Positions 51,570-60,822 are shown, counted from the stretch's first letter. The stretch is 64,000 bases of DNA from Bradyrhizobium xenonodulans (GCF_027594865.1 NZ_CP089391.1:1518501-1582500), one strand, 5' to 3'. The notes: generated from the sequence alone by a model not told the origin. A program made the numbers and translations.

Positions 51570-54334
51570 CCAAGATTACGTTCGAGCTCGACGGCAAGCA
51601 GGTCGAAGCCAATGCCGGCGAGACGATCTGGCAAGTCGCAAAACGCCAGGGCCGCGAGATCCCGCATCTGTGCTATTCGCCCGCGCCCGACTATCGCCCC
51701 GACGGCAATTGCCGCGCCTGCATGGTCGAGATCGAGGGCGAGCGCGTGCTGGCCGCGTCCTGCAAGCGCACGCCGTCGGTCGGCATGAAGGTGAAGACCG
51801 AGTCCGCGCGCGCGGTGTCGGCACAGAAGATGGTGATGGAGCTGCTGGTCGCCGACCAGCCGGCGCGTGAGACCAGCCACGATCCGGATTCGAAATTCTG
51901 GCACTGGGCGGAGACCACGGGAGTCACCGAGAGCCGTTTCCCCGCCGCCGAGCGCTGGGCGACCGACGCCAGCCATCCGGCGATGCGCGTCAATCTCGAT
52001 GCCTGCATCCAGTGCGGCCTCTGCGTGCGCGCCTGCCGCGAAGTTCAGGTCAACGACGTCATCGGCATGGCCTATCGCAGCCATGGCTCGAAGATCGTGT
52101 TCGACTTCGACGATCCCATGGGCGAGTCCACTTGCGTCGCCTGCGGCGAATGCGTGCAGGCCTGCCCGACCGGCGCCCTGATGCCGGCCGTGATGCTCGA
52201 CGAGAAGCAGACCCGGGTCACCTATGCCGACAAGAAGGTGGATTCGCTCTGCCCGTTCTGCGGCGTCGGCTGCCAGGTCACCTACGAGGTCAAGGATGAG
52301 AAGGTGATCTACGCGGAAGGCCGCGATGGTCCCGCCAATCACAACCGTCTCTGCGTCAAGGGCCGCTTCGGCTTCGACTACATCCACCATCCGCATCGCC
52401 TCACCAAGCCGCTGGTGCGGCTGCCGAATGCGAAGAAGGATTCCAACGACCAGGTCGATCCGGCCAATCCCTTCACGCATTTCCGTGAAGCGAGCTGGGA
52501 AGAGGCGCTCGACATCGCCGCCAAGGGCCTGGTCAAGATCCGCGACGAGAAGGGTGTGAAGGCGTTGGCCGGCTTCGGTTCGGCCAAGGGCTCGAACGAA
52601 GAAGCCTATCTGTTCCAGAAGCTGGTGCGCACCGGCTTCGGCTCCAACAATGTCGACCATTGCACCCGTCTGTGCCACGCCTCGTCGGTGGCGGCGCTGT
52701 TCGAAGGCCTGAGCTCGGGCGCGGTGTCGGCGCCGTTCTCGGCCGCGATGGATGCCGAGGTCATCATCGTGATCGGCGCCAATCCGACCGTGAACCATCC
52801 GGTCGCCGCGACCTTCATCAAGAACGCGGTCAAGCAGAATGGCGCAAAGCTGTTCGTGATGGATCCGCGCCGGCAGTCGCTGTCGCGCCATGCGACCAAG
52901 CATCTGCAATTCAAGCCGGGCTCGGACGTCGCCATGCTGAACGCGATGATCAACACGATCATCACCGAAGGCCTGACCGATGATCAGTACATCGCCGGTT
53001 ACACCGAGGGGTTCGAGGACCTCAAGGAGAAGATCAAGGAATTCACGCCGGAGAAGATGGAAGCGATCTGCGGCATCCCGGCGCAGACGCTGCGCGAGGT
53101 CGCGCGCACCTATGCGCGGGCGAAGTCTTCGATCATCTTCTGGGGCATGGGCATCAGCCAGCACGTCCACGGCACCGACAATGCGCGCTGCCTGATTGCG
53201 CTGGCGCTGATCACCGGCCAGGTCGGCCGTCCCGGCACCGGTCTGCATCCGCTGCGCGGCCAGAACAACGTGCAAGGAGCGTCCGACGCAGGACTGATCC
53301 CGATGTTCCTGCCGGATTACCAGCCGGTCGGCCGTGACGATCTGCGCGGCGCGTTCGAGAAGCTGTGGCAGCAGGATCTCGATCCTGTCCGCGGCCTGAC
53401 CGTCGTCGAGATCATGAATGCGATCCACGCCGGCGAAATCAAGGGCATGTATATCGAGGGTGAGAATCCCGCGATGTCCGATCCCGACCTGCAGCATGCG
53501 CGCCAGGCGCTCGCGATGCTCGATCATCTCGTGGTGCAGGATCTCTTCGTCACCGAGACCGCGTTCCACGCCGACGTCATCCTGCCGGCCTCGGCCTTCG
53601 CCGAGAAGGACGGCTCCTTCACCAACACCGATCGGCGCGTGCAGCTCGCGCGCCAGGTGATCAAGCCGCCGGGCGATGCCCGGCAGGATCTCTGGATCAT
53701 CCAGGAGATCGGCAAGCGCATGGGCCTGCCGTGGAATTATGCCGGTCCCGGCGACGTCTTCACCGAGATGGCGCAGCTGATGCCGTCGCTGAAGAACATC
53801 ACCTGGGAACGGCTGGTGCGCGAAGGCGCGGTGACCTATCCGGTCGACGACCCGAACAAGCCGGGCAACGAGATCATCTTCACCACGGGCTTTCCGACCG
53901 CGAGCGGCCGCGGCAAGATCGTGCCGGCCCACGTCATCCCGCCGGACGAGATCCCCGACGACGAATACCCGATGGTGCTGTCGACCGGCCGCGTGTTGGA
54001 GCATTGGCACACCGGCTCGATGACCCGGCGCGCCCAGGTGCTCGACCAGATCGAGCCGGAGGCGGTCGCGTTCATGTCGCCGAAGGACATGCGCAGGATG
54101 AAGCTCGCACCCGGTGATTTCATCCGGCTCGAGACCCGCCGCGGCGCCGTCGAGGTCAAGGTCCGCTCCGACCGCGACGTGCCGGAGAACATGGTGTTCA
54201 TGCCGTTCTGCTACGCGGAGGCGGCGGCGAACCTGTTGACCAATCCAGCGCTCGATCCGTTCGGCAAGATCCCGGAATTCAAGTTCTGCGCGGCGAGAGC
54301 CGAGCGCGCGGAGATGCGGGACGCGGCGGAGTAG
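51566..54334 (+). CDS. fdhA: Formate dehydrogenase alpha subunit (Mo/W pterin)
   Basis: 922 residues. N-terminal [2Fe-2S] (Cys36, 49, 52, 66), then a NuoG-type [4Fe-4S] region, two ferredoxin clusters (CIQCGLCVRAC and CVACGECVQACPTG) and the Fdh N-terminal [4Fe-4S] (LCPFCGVGC). Cys370-His371 in TRLCHASS are the metal-ligand cysteine and neighbouring His of the bis-pterin active site. The rest is a standard molybdopterin oxidoreductase domain with C-terminal dinucleotide-binding domain. It oxidises formate to CO2 in the cytoplasm and passes electrons to FdhB and NAD. The metal may be Mo or W. Confidence 0.95.
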   Translation: MTKITFELDGKQVEANAGETIWQVAKRQGREIPHLCYSPAPDYRPDGNCRACMVEIEGERVLAASCKRTPSVGMKVKTESARAVSAQKMVMELLVADQPARETSHDPDSKFWHWAETTGVTESRFPAAERWATDASHPAMRVNLDACIQCGLCVRACREVQVNDVIGMAYRSHGSKIVFDFDDPMGESTCVACGECVQACPTGALMPAVMLDEKQTRVTYADKKVDSLCPFCGVGCQVTYEVKDEKVIYAEGRDGPANHNRLCVKGRFGFDYIHHPHRLTKPLVRLPNAKKDSNDQVDPANPFTHFREASWEEALDIAAKGLVKIRDEKGVKALAGFGSAKGSNEEAYLFQKLVRTGFGSNNVDHCTRLCHASSVAALFEGLSSGAVSAPFSAAMDAEVIIVIGANPTVNHPVAATFIKNAVKQNGAKLFVMDPRRQSLSRHATKHLQFKPGSDVAMLNAMINTIITEGLTDDQYIAGYTEGFEDLKEKIKEFTPEKMEAICGIPAQTLREVARTYARAKSSIIFWGMGISQHVHGTDNARCLIALALITGQVGRPGTGLHPLRGQNNVQGASDAGLIPMFLPDYQPVGRDDLRGAFEKLWQQDLDPVRGLTVVEIMNAIHAGEIKGMYIEGENPAMSDPDLQHARQALAMLDHLVVQDLFVTETAFHADVILPASAFAEKDGSFTNTDRRVQLARQVIKPPGDARQDLWIIQEIGKRMGLPWNYAGPGDVFTEMAQLMPSLKNITWERLVREGAVTYPVDDPNKPGNEIIFTTGFPTASGRGKIVPAHVIPPDEIPDDEYPMVLSTGRVLEHWHTGSMTRRAQVLDQIEPEAVAFMSPKDMRRMKLAPGDFIRLETRRGAVEVKVRSDRDVPENMVFMPFCYAEAAANLLTNPALDPFGKIPEFKFCAARAERAEMRDAAE

Positions 54335-54359
54335 TTTGGCGGGTATCTGTACCCGCACC

Positions 54360-54443
54360 GTCATTGCGAGCGAAGCGAAGCAATCCAGTCTGCCTCTCCG
54401 GCAAGATTCTGGATTGCTTCGTCGCTTCGCTCCTCGCAATGAC
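54360..54443. repeat. Dispersed palindromic repeat after fdhA
   Basis: GTCATTGCGAG at the left and CTCGCAATGAC at the right, with internal GAAGCAATCCAG and CTGGATTGCTTC, form a long hairpin. This family of repeat is common between genes of this bacterial group. It may end the formate dehydrogenase transcript. Confidence 0.8.
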
Positions 54444-54460
54444 GGTGGTAGATATCGCCC

Positions 54461-54934
54461 ATGTCCAAAGTCACCCCAGCCACCCGCGCGCTTGAAGCCG
54501 CCGGTGTTGCCTTCACCGTCCATACCTACGACTACGATCCCGACGCCGAGAGCATCGGCCTCCAGGCGGCGGCCGCGCTCGGCGTAGACCCGGCGCGCGT
54601 CTTGAAGACGCTGATGGCGCAGGTCGACGGCAAGCCGGTCTGCGTGATCGTCCCGTCCGACCAGGAAGTCTCGATGAAGAAGCTTGCCGCAGCCTTGAGC
54701 GGCAAGTCGGCGCAGATGATGAAGCCGCCGGAAGCCGAGCGCGTCACCGGCTACAAGGTCGGCGGCATCAGCCCGTTCGGGCAGCGCAAGCCCGTGCGCA
54801 CCGTGATCGAGCAGAGCGCGCTCGCGCATGACGAGGTCTACATCAATGGCGGCCAGCGCGGCTTGCAGGTGCGCCTCAAGCCGGACGATGCGCGAGACGT
54901 GCTGAAGGCGGTCGTTGCCGAATTGGTCGCCTGA
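54461..54934 (+). CDS. ybaK: Cys-tRNA(Pro)/Cys-tRNA(Cys) deacylase YbaK
   Basis: 157 residues, the full YbaK/EbsC length. VLKTLMAQVDGKPVCVIVPSDQ carries the conserved Lys of the editing site, and ERVTGYKVGGISPFGQRK is the family signature. The enzyme hydrolyses cysteine wrongly attached to tRNA-Pro. It stands alone, convergent with the GntR gene. Confidence 0.92.
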   Translation: MSKVTPATRALEAAGVAFTVHTYDYDPDAESIGLQAAAALGVDPARVLKTLMAQVDGKPVCVIVPSDQEVSMKKLAAALSGKSAQMMKPPEAERVTGYKVGGISPFGQRKPVRTVIEQSALAHDEVYINGGQRGLQVRLKPDDARDVLKAVVAELVA

Positions 54935-54945
54935 GCGACACGCGC

Positions 54946-55641
54946 CTACTGCTTCTGCAACAGTTTCAGCCGGCAGCGCAGCGCCTCGCGGATATGCGCG
55001 CGCGCAAGCTGTTCGGCCCTGTCGCCGTTGCGTGTGGCGATGGCCTCGATGATGGCCTGGTGCTCGCCGTGGCTGGTTGACGGTCGTCCCGACACCGTGA
55101 AGGTGGTCGGACCCAGCAGCGCGATCCAGTCCTGCAATTCGCCTGACGCATTGTCGAGATAGCGGTTGCGCGCGGCGCGGCAGATCGCTTCGTGGAAGGC
55201 ACGGTTGAACCTTGCCATGTCCTTTGCCATCTCGGCGGCATCGGTCGCGGACGCCTCGACAAAAGCCTGCTCGATATCCCTGAGCGCGTCAATCTCGGTC
55301 GCCGAGGCGTGCTCGGCGGCAAGACGCGCGGCGGCGCCTTCCATGATCTCGCGCATCGCGTAGAGCTCGAGCACCTCCGATATGTCGAGGTTGCGCACGA
55401 TCAGCCCGCGGCCGCCGGCGGGCTCGACGAAGCCGCGCGCGGCGAGGCGGCCGAGGGCCTCGCGAACCGGCGTGCGGCTGACCTTCAGCCGCTGGGCGAC
55501 CTCTTCCTCCCGCAGGCGATCACCGGCGCGGTAGCTGCCGGCCTGGAGCGCCTCGCAGAGCGAGCGGAACACGGCTTCGCCGAGCGCGACGCCCGAGCTG
55601 CGTGCGATCGATCCGCCTGCCTTTGCCGCGCGTCTGGCCAT
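54946..55641 (-). CDS. GntR family (FCD) transcriptional regulator
   Basis: 231 residues from the ATG at 55641, preceded by GAGGGA; the frame is open 22 codons further. The winged helix (SLCEALQAGSYRAGDRLREEEVAQRL, then SRTPVREALGRL) is followed by an FCD sensor domain with probable metal-binding residues (MARFNRAFHEAICRAARN and TSHGEHQAIIEAIA). It is divergent from tcuA, so it likely controls the tricarballylate-type cluster. The palindrome at 55697-55708 is a likely binding site. Confidence 0.9.
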   Translation of the reverse strand: MARRAAKAGGSIARSSGVALGEAVFRSLCEALQAGSYRAGDRLREEEVAQRLKVSRTPVREALGRLAARGFVEPAGGRGLIVRNLDISEVLELYAMREIMEGAAARLAAEHASATEIDALRDIEQAFVEASATDAAEMAKDMARFNRAFHEAICRAARNRYLDNASGELQDWIALLGPTTFTVSGRPSTSHGEHQAIIEAIATRNGDRAEQLARAHIREALRCRLKLLQKQ

Positions 55642-55696
55642 GGTCCCTCGAGGCGCATTCTGCCCATGCAGAGATGCGACTTGATGTCTGTATATC

Positions 55697-55708
55697 TTTG
55701 TATACAAA
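55697..55708. promoter_or_regulatory. Putative GntR operator
   Basis: TTTGTATACAAA is a perfect 12-base palindrome in the 145-base gap between the divergent gntR and tcuA starts. GTATAC-centred palindromes are typical GntR sites. Confidence 0.6.
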
Positions 55709-55786
55709 AGTACGCAATGACGGATCGGGTTGACCGAGCTGCCGGCTGGCAGAATGTCTCTAACTTCGTTGCATCAGGCAGACGGC

Positions 55787-57178
55787 ATGAGCAGCAAATA
55801 CGACGTGCTGGTGATTGGCGGCGGCAATGCGGCGCTGTGCGCGGCGATCGCGGCACGGCGTGGCGGTGCCTCGGTGCTCGTGCTGGAGGGCGCGCCAAAG
55901 TTCTATCGTGGCGGCAACACCCGCCACACCCGCAACATGCGCTGCGCCCATGATGCGGCGACCGAGATCCTGACAGGTCCCTACACTGAGGAGGAGTTCT
56001 GGGAGGATCTGCTGCGCGTCACCGGCGGAAGGACCGATGAGGTGCTCGCGCGCCACATGATCCGCGAGTCCAAGGACATCCTGAACTGGATCGTGGAGCA
56101 GGGCGTGCGCTGGCAACCCTCGCTCGGTGGCACGCTGAGTCTCGGCCGCACCAACTCCTTCTTCCTCGGTGGCGGGCGGGCCATGCTGAATGCGCTCTAT
56201 CTCACCGCCGAGCGGCTCGGCGTCGAAGTCGAATACGACGCCGAAGTGACCGACCTCGTGATCGAGGACGGCATGTTCCTCGCGGCCCGCCTCAAGCGGC
56301 CGGTCAGGGGCGAGACCGAGATCCGCGCGACCTCGCTGGTTGCCGCGGCCGGCGGCTTTGAGGCCAACATCGAATGGCTGAAGCAATATTGGGGCGAGGC
56401 CGCCGACAATTTCCTGATCCGCGGCACGCCCTATAATCGGGGCTCGATCCTGAAGATGCTGCTCGACAAGGGCGTGCAGGAGGTCGGCGATCCCACCCAG
56501 TGTCACGCAGTCGCGATCGACGCCCGGGCGCCGAAATTCGACGGTGGCATCATCACGCGTCATGACTCGGTGGTGTTCGGGATCGTCGTCAACAAGCATT
56601 CGCAGCGTTTCTATGACGAAGGCGAGGACATCTGGCCGAAGCGCTACGCGATCTGGGGTCGGCTCGTTGCCGCGCAACCCGACCAGATCGCCTACATCAT
56701 CTTCGATTCCACCGTCGTCACCAGCTTCATGCCGACGCTGTTCCCGCCGATCGCCGGGCAGACAATTGCCGAACTCGCCAGTAAGCTCGAGCTCGATCCG
56801 GCCGCGCTGGAAAAGACCATCACTGAATTCAACGCGGCCGTGCGGCCCGGCACGTTCGACCACACCATCCTGGACGATTGTCGCACCGAAGGCATCACGC
56901 CGCAAAAGACGCACTGGGCGCGCAAAATCGAGACGCCGCCCTATCTCGCCTATCCGGTGCGGCCCGGCATCACCTTCACCTATCTCGGCACGCGGGTAAC
57001 CAAGGAGGCGCGGATGCTGATGGCGGACGGCAAGCCGTCGGCCAACATGTTCGCGGCCGGCGAGATCATGGCCGGCAACGTGCTGGGCAAGGGGTATGCC
57101 GCCGGCATGGGCATGACCATCGGCAGTGTGTTCGGCCGGATCGCAGGGCGGGAAGCGGCGCGCCATGCGAAGAACTAG
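55787..57178 (+). CDS. tcuA: FAD-dependent tricarballylate dehydrogenase TcuA
   Basis: 463 residues from the ATG at 55787. FAD loop YDVLVIGGGNAALCAAIAARRGG, then RGGNTRHTRNMRCAHD and the C-terminal FAD segment ANMFAAGEIMAGNVLGKGYAAGMGMTIG match TcuA. It oxidises tricarballylate to cis-aconitate in Salmonella. It is first in a plus-strand run with a secreted hydrolase and tcuB, under the divergent GntR. Confidence 0.9.
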   Translation: MSSKYDVLVIGGGNAALCAAIAARRGGASVLVLEGAPKFYRGGNTRHTRNMRCAHDAATEILTGPYTEEEFWEDLLRVTGGRTDEVLARHMIRESKDILNWIVEQGVRWQPSLGGTLSLGRTNSFFLGGGRAMLNALYLTAERLGVEVEYDAEVTDLVIEDGMFLAARLKRPVRGETEIRATSLVAAAGGFEANIEWLKQYWGEAADNFLIRGTPYNRGSILKMLLDKGVQEVGDPTQCHAVAIDARAPKFDGGIITRHDSVVFGIVVNKHSQRFYDEGEDIWPKRYAIWGRLVAAQPDQIAYIIFDSTVVTSFMPTLFPPIAGQTIAELASKLELDPAALEKTITEFNAAVRPGTFDHTILDDCRTEGITPQKTHWARKIETPPYLAYPVRPGITFTYLGTRVTKEARMLMADGKPSANMFAAGEIMAGNVLGKGYAAGMGMTIGSVFGRIAGREAARHAKN

Positions 57179-57205
57179 AATGAAGAAAAGACGTAAGGAG
57201 GAGCC

Positions 57206-58234
57206 ATGTCACGCATTGCCATTGTCTCGATCATCGCGCTGCTGATGGTCGGCAACGCCCGCGCCGCCGAGCCGATCACCCTGCGCGACATGGGCTCGTT
57301 CCATGTCGGCGGGCGTCTCGTCGAAATCTCCGGCAAGCCGGTGAAGGAGGTCGTGTTCACGCCAGGCGGCGTGCCGGCCAAGGTCGATCCCAACGGCACC
57401 TATCAGGTCGAGCAGATGTATGTGCAGTATTTCCTGCCGACGAATGAGAAGGGCGCCTATCCGCTGTTGATGTGGCATGGCGGCGGGCTGACCGGCGTCA
57501 CCTACGAGACCACGCCCGACGGGCGCGAAGGCTGGCTGAATTATTTCCTGCGCAAGGGCTGGGCGGTCTACAATTCCGACGCGGTGGAGCGTGGACGCGC
57601 AGGCTGGGCGCAATACCCCGATATCTTCAAGAGCGAGCCGGTCTTCCTCACCACGGCCAATCCGTTCGAGCGCTTTCGCATTGGCGATGGGCCGAACTCC
57701 TACGATCCCGATCCCGCCAAGCGAAAATTGTTGCCGGGCAACCAGTTTCCGGTCGAGGGCTACGAGAATTTCGTCAAGCAGAACGTCCCGCGCTGGACCA
57801 CGACGGATGATGCGACCGTCGCCGCCTATATCGCCGAGATCGACCGCGTCGGCCCCTCGGTGATCCTGTTCCACAGCCAGGCCGGCAGCTTCGGCTTCAA
57901 GGTCGCGCAGGCCCGGCCCGACAAGGTCAAGGCGCTGATCGCGATCGAGCCGGCCGGCCTCGGCGATCCCGCCAAGGCGGATGTGCTGAAGAACATCCCG
58001 ACCCTCATCATCTACGGCGACTATATCGAGCGCGATGCGCGCTGGCCGAAGATCCGCGCCAACGGCATCGCCTTTGCCGACGCCATCAGGGCGGCCGGCG
58101 GCAGCGTCGACGTTGTCGATCTCCCGCAGGCCGGCATCAAGGGCAATTCGCACATGGTGATGATGGACAAGAACAACCTCGAGGTCGCAGCCCTGATCCA
58201 GAAATGGCTCGAGGGCAAAGGCTTGACGAAGTAG
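57206..58234 (+). CDS. Secreted alpha/beta hydrolase (esterase-like)
   Basis: 342 residues with a strong ribosome site (AAGGAGG) and a signal peptide (MSRIAIVSIIALLMVGNARA). PLLMWHGGGLTGVTYETTPDG is the oxyanion-hole strand. The likely nucleophile Ser is in LFHSQAGSFGFKVAQ, the acid in TLIIYGDYIERD, and the His in KGNSHMVMMD. It lies between tcuA and tcuB, four bases from the latter, so it is in their operon. It could release a carboxylate from an ester in the periplasm before uptake; this is inference. Confidence 0.85.
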   Translation: MSRIAIVSIIALLMVGNARAAEPITLRDMGSFHVGGRLVEISGKPVKEVVFTPGGVPAKVDPNGTYQVEQMYVQYFLPTNEKGAYPLLMWHGGGLTGVTYETTPDGREGWLNYFLRKGWAVYNSDAVERGRAGWAQYPDIFKSEPVFLTTANPFERFRIGDGPNSYDPDPAKRKLLPGNQFPVEGYENFVKQNVPRWTTTDDATVAAYIAEIDRVGPSVILFHSQAGSFGFKVAQARPDKVKALIAIEPAGLGDPAKADVLKNIPTLIIYGDYIERDARWPKIRANGIAFADAIRAAGGSVDVVDLPQAGIKGNSHMVMMDKNNLEVAALIQKWLEGKGLTK

Positions 58235-58238
58235 AGCC

Positions 58239-59345
58239 ATGCACGGGACCCGAATCCTGGACGAAGCCGACCGCCTGATGACGGTGTGCAATTCCTGCCG
58301 CTACTGCGAGGGGCTGTGCGCGGTGTTTCCGGCGATGGAGATGCGGCGCGCCTTCTCCGACGGCGATCTCAATTATCTCGCCAATCTCTGCCATTCCTGC
58401 GGTGCCTGCTACGTCGACTGCCAATTCTCGCCGCCGCACGAATTCAACGTCAATGTCCCCAAGACGCTGGCGGTTGCGCGCGCCGAGTCCTACGCGGCCT
58501 ATGCCTGGCCGCAGGCGTTGTCGGGCGCCTTCGCACGCAACGGGCTCGTCATCAGCATCGTCGCCGCACTCAGCATGGCCGCCTTCATTCTCGGCTTTGC
58601 GGCCTTGAACGACCGCAATGTGCTGTTCGGCGTGCATACCGGGCCCGGCGCGTTCTACAAGCTGATGCCGCACAACGCGATGGCCGCATTGTTCAGCGCC
58701 GCGTTTCTCTATGCGATCTTCGCGCTCGTCATGAGCGTACGCGCGTTCTGGCGCGACATCGGCGCGCCGATCGGTGGGCGCGCTGACGGCGGCTCGATCT
58801 TTCAGGCGATCCGCGATGCCGGCGAGTTGCGCTATCTCCATGGCGGCGGCGTCGGCTGCTACAATGAGGACGACAAGCCGACCGACCGGCGCAAACTGTT
58901 CCACCACCTGACCTTCTACGGCTTCCTGCTGTGCTTCGCGGCGACCTCCGTCGCTACGCTGTATCACTATCTCCTCGGACGCGAGGCGCCGTATCCGTGG
59001 TGGGATCTGCCGGTGGTGCTCGGCACGCTCGGCGGCATCGGCCTGATCGTCGGTCCCATCGGGCTGTTCGCCGCGAAGATGCGCCGTGATCCGGCGCTGC
59101 TCGACGAGAGCCGCTACGGCATGGACGTCGGCTTCATCGCCATGCTGTTTCTGACCGGGCTCACCGGCATGCTGCTTCTCATCCTGCGCGAGACCGCTGC
59201 AATGGGGCCGCTGCTGGCGCTGCATCTCGGCGCGGTGTTCGCGCTGTTCATCACCATGCCCTACGGCAAGTTCGTGCACGGCATCTTTCGCTTCGCGGCG
59301 CTGGTGCGTTACGCGCAGGAGCGGCGCAGCGAAGCCGGCTCTTGA
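58239..59345 (+). CDS. tcuB: Tricarballylate utilisation protein TcuB (Fe-S, membrane)
   Basis: 368 residues. Two cysteine clusters near the N-terminus (VCNSCRYCEGLC and LCHSCGACYVDC) bind iron-sulfur centres. Six or so membrane helices follow, with conserved histidines that could bind heme. TcuB reoxidises the flavin of TcuA and passes electrons to the respiratory chain. The usual partner transporter gene tcuC is not present downstream. Confidence 0.9.
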   Translation: MHGTRILDEADRLMTVCNSCRYCEGLCAVFPAMEMRRAFSDGDLNYLANLCHSCGACYVDCQFSPPHEFNVNVPKTLAVARAESYAAYAWPQALSGAFARNGLVISIVAALSMAAFILGFAALNDRNVLFGVHTGPGAFYKLMPHNAMAALFSAAFLYAIFALVMSVRAFWRDIGAPIGGRADGGSIFQAIRDAGELRYLHGGGVGCYNEDDKPTDRRKLFHHLTFYGFLLCFAATSVATLYHYLLGREAPYPWWDLPVVLGTLGGIGLIVGPIGLFAAKMRRDPALLDESRYGMDVGFIAMLFLTGLTGMLLLILRETAAMGPLLALHLGAVFALFITMPYGKFVHGIFRFAALVRYAQERRSEAGS

Positions 59346-59416
59346 GGAGCATGCAGGGCTGACGTATTTCTTGGGCCGTTCGCGCGGTGCGCGAATCGCC
59401 CGGGGAGCCCGCGCTC

Positions 59417-59575
59417 ATGTACATGTTTCTGCCTTTTCTGCTGGCGCTCGCAGGCTGCGCTTGCGTCTGGTTTTCGCGCGCGGGACTGAGCTATGCGCTC
59501 TGGAGCGCAACGATCGTCGTCACCGTCGCCTGGTTCTTCCACCACGCGACCGATCCGCTGAAATTCTCGTTCTGA
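59417..59575 (+). CDS. DUF5993 small membrane protein
   Basis: 52 residues from the ATG at 59417, with GGGGAG 11 bases upstream; the frame is open ten codons further. Two membrane helices (FLPFLLALAGCACVWFS and YALWSATIVVTVAWFFHHA) and the end TDPLKFSF. The small family is often found directly before a DsbB-like gene, as here (11-base gap). It is probably an accessory subunit of that membrane oxidoreductase. Confidence 0.75.
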   Translation: MYMFLPFLLALAGCACVWFSRAGLSYALWSATIVVTVAWFFHHATDPLKFSF

Positions 59576-59585
59576 CGGTGTCGCG

Positions 59586-60152
59586 ATGAGCATTGCAGGG
59601 ATGAACCAGCAGCGACCGGTCGGGGCGATCCTGAACATGCTGGGGTTGCTCGGGATTTCCTCGGTCCTGACGGTCGCATTCTTCTATCAACTCGTAATCG
59701 GCGAGCTCCCTTGTCCGCTTTGCCTGTTGCAGCGTGTCGGGTTCATTGCCGTCGGCATGGGGTTCCTGTTTAACATGCGTTTCGGCGAGCGTCCCTCGCA
59801 CTATGCGATGATCCTGGTGGCCAGCCTCGTCACCGGCTTCATCTCGCTCCGGCAGGTGTCGCTGCATCTTGCGCCCGGTGATCCCGGATACGGCTCGGCG
59901 CTGTTCGGCTTGCATTTCTACACCTGGGCGCTGATCGCGGCGGTCGGCATCGTCTGCTATGTCGCACTCGTCTTCGTCCTGAAGGATGTGGCTGGCAAGC
60001 GAGACGGGGATATGCCCATGAGCGGGCCGGCGCCGAACGCGGTGTTCGCGATCTTCGCGTTCTTGATCGCTGCAAATCTCCTGTCCACCGTGCTGGAGTG
60101 CGGAGCGGGTCAGTACGACGATAATCCGGTCCGCTATCTCCTGCTCAAGTGA
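59586..60152 (+). CDS. dsbB: DsbB-like disulfide bond formation protein B
   Basis: 188 residues with four to five membrane helices. Cys43 and Cys46 in ELPCPLCLLQR are the DsbB quinone-linked active pair. The second periplasmic pair of E. coli DsbB is missing: the remaining cysteines lie in a membrane helix (VGIVCYV) and near the C-terminus (LECG). It would oxidise a thiol carrier and pass electrons to quinone. It overlaps the end of the convergent hydrolase by 8 bases. Confidence 0.85.
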   Translation: MSIAGMNQQRPVGAILNMLGLLGISSVLTVAFFYQLVIGELPCPLCLLQRVGFIAVGMGFLFNMRFGERPSHYAMILVASLVTGFISLRQVSLHLAPGDPGYGSALFGLHFYTWALIAAVGIVCYVALVFVLKDVAGKRDGDMPMSGPAPNAVFAIFAFLIAANLLSTVLECGAGQYDDNPVRYLLLK

Positions 60153-60822
60153 CAGGCGCGGTGCGGAAGCAGCCGTTGCGCAGGAAGGCGATGGTCTGTT
60201 CGATCGCGACGGCGTGACGCGGAAGTCCGGTATGGGACGTCTTCACGACGATATGGTCGGCCATGCCGGCCAGCATCGCGCTCTGCAGCGACACCCGCCC
60301 GTCGTTCGGTTTCGGCAGAACGAGGAGACCGGCGACGGGATCGATGAATCGGTTTCCCGCGATGACGCCAACGGGATAATCCACGGCGGGAAGGGCATGC
60401 GGCCGGGCTTCAGTCGTGAGCTCGAGTCCGGCCGGTCCGTAGAATGCGCGGTAGAGACGAGATCCGCTGAGGAGATCGGCGACCTCGCTGCCGCTGTTCG
60501 GCGTGCCCAGCATCACGACACCGGCAAGCCGGGCCGGCCGGTATTTTGCGATATAGGTCCGCGTCACGAGACCGCCCATCGAATGCGCGACGAAGTACAA
60601 CGGCGCCTCGCGTTCGGCGAAGCGGGCGACCTCTGGATGGATGTCGTCCGCAAGCGCTGCGATCGGCTTCTTGCGGCTCGCATAGTCGATGTTGAGCGTC
60701 GCGAACCCAGTCGCCTGGAGCGCCCGCTCAAGGCGTTTCAGGGATGCCGAGGTGCGCGCGATGCCATGGAGCAGAACCACTCCGGGGCATCGCGCGCCGC
60801 CCATATCAGGCGCCTCGGACAT
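60145..60822 (-). CDS. Lipase/esterase-like alpha/beta hydrolase
   Basis: 225 residues from the ATG at 60822. GVVLLHGIARTSASLKRLERAL is the oxyanion strand, and FVAHSMGGLVTRTYIAKYRP holds the GxSxG-type nucleophile (HSMGG). A conserved His is near VKTSHTGLPRHAV. No signal peptide is seen. It starts five bases after the large acyltransferase-ligase gene, so it is probably co-transcribed and may act on lipids made or recycled by it. Confidence 0.87.
   Translation of the reverse strand: MSEAPDMGGARCPGVVLLHGIARTSASLKRLERALQATGFATLNIDYASRKKPIAALADDIHPEVARFAEREAPLYFVAHSMGGLVTRTYIAKYRPARLAGVVMLGTPNSGSEVADLLSGSRLYRAFYGPAGLELTTEARPHALPAVDYPVGVIAGNRFIDPVAGLLVLPKPNDGRVSLQSAMLAGMADHIVVKTSHTGLPRHAVAIEQTIAFLRNGCFRTAPVT

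Noticed and set aside
51182..54829. A 1215-codon open frame antisense to fdhA
   Set aside because: It lies fully opposite a well-supported formate dehydrogenase gene and has shadow composition (Arg, Ala, Asp, His-rich).
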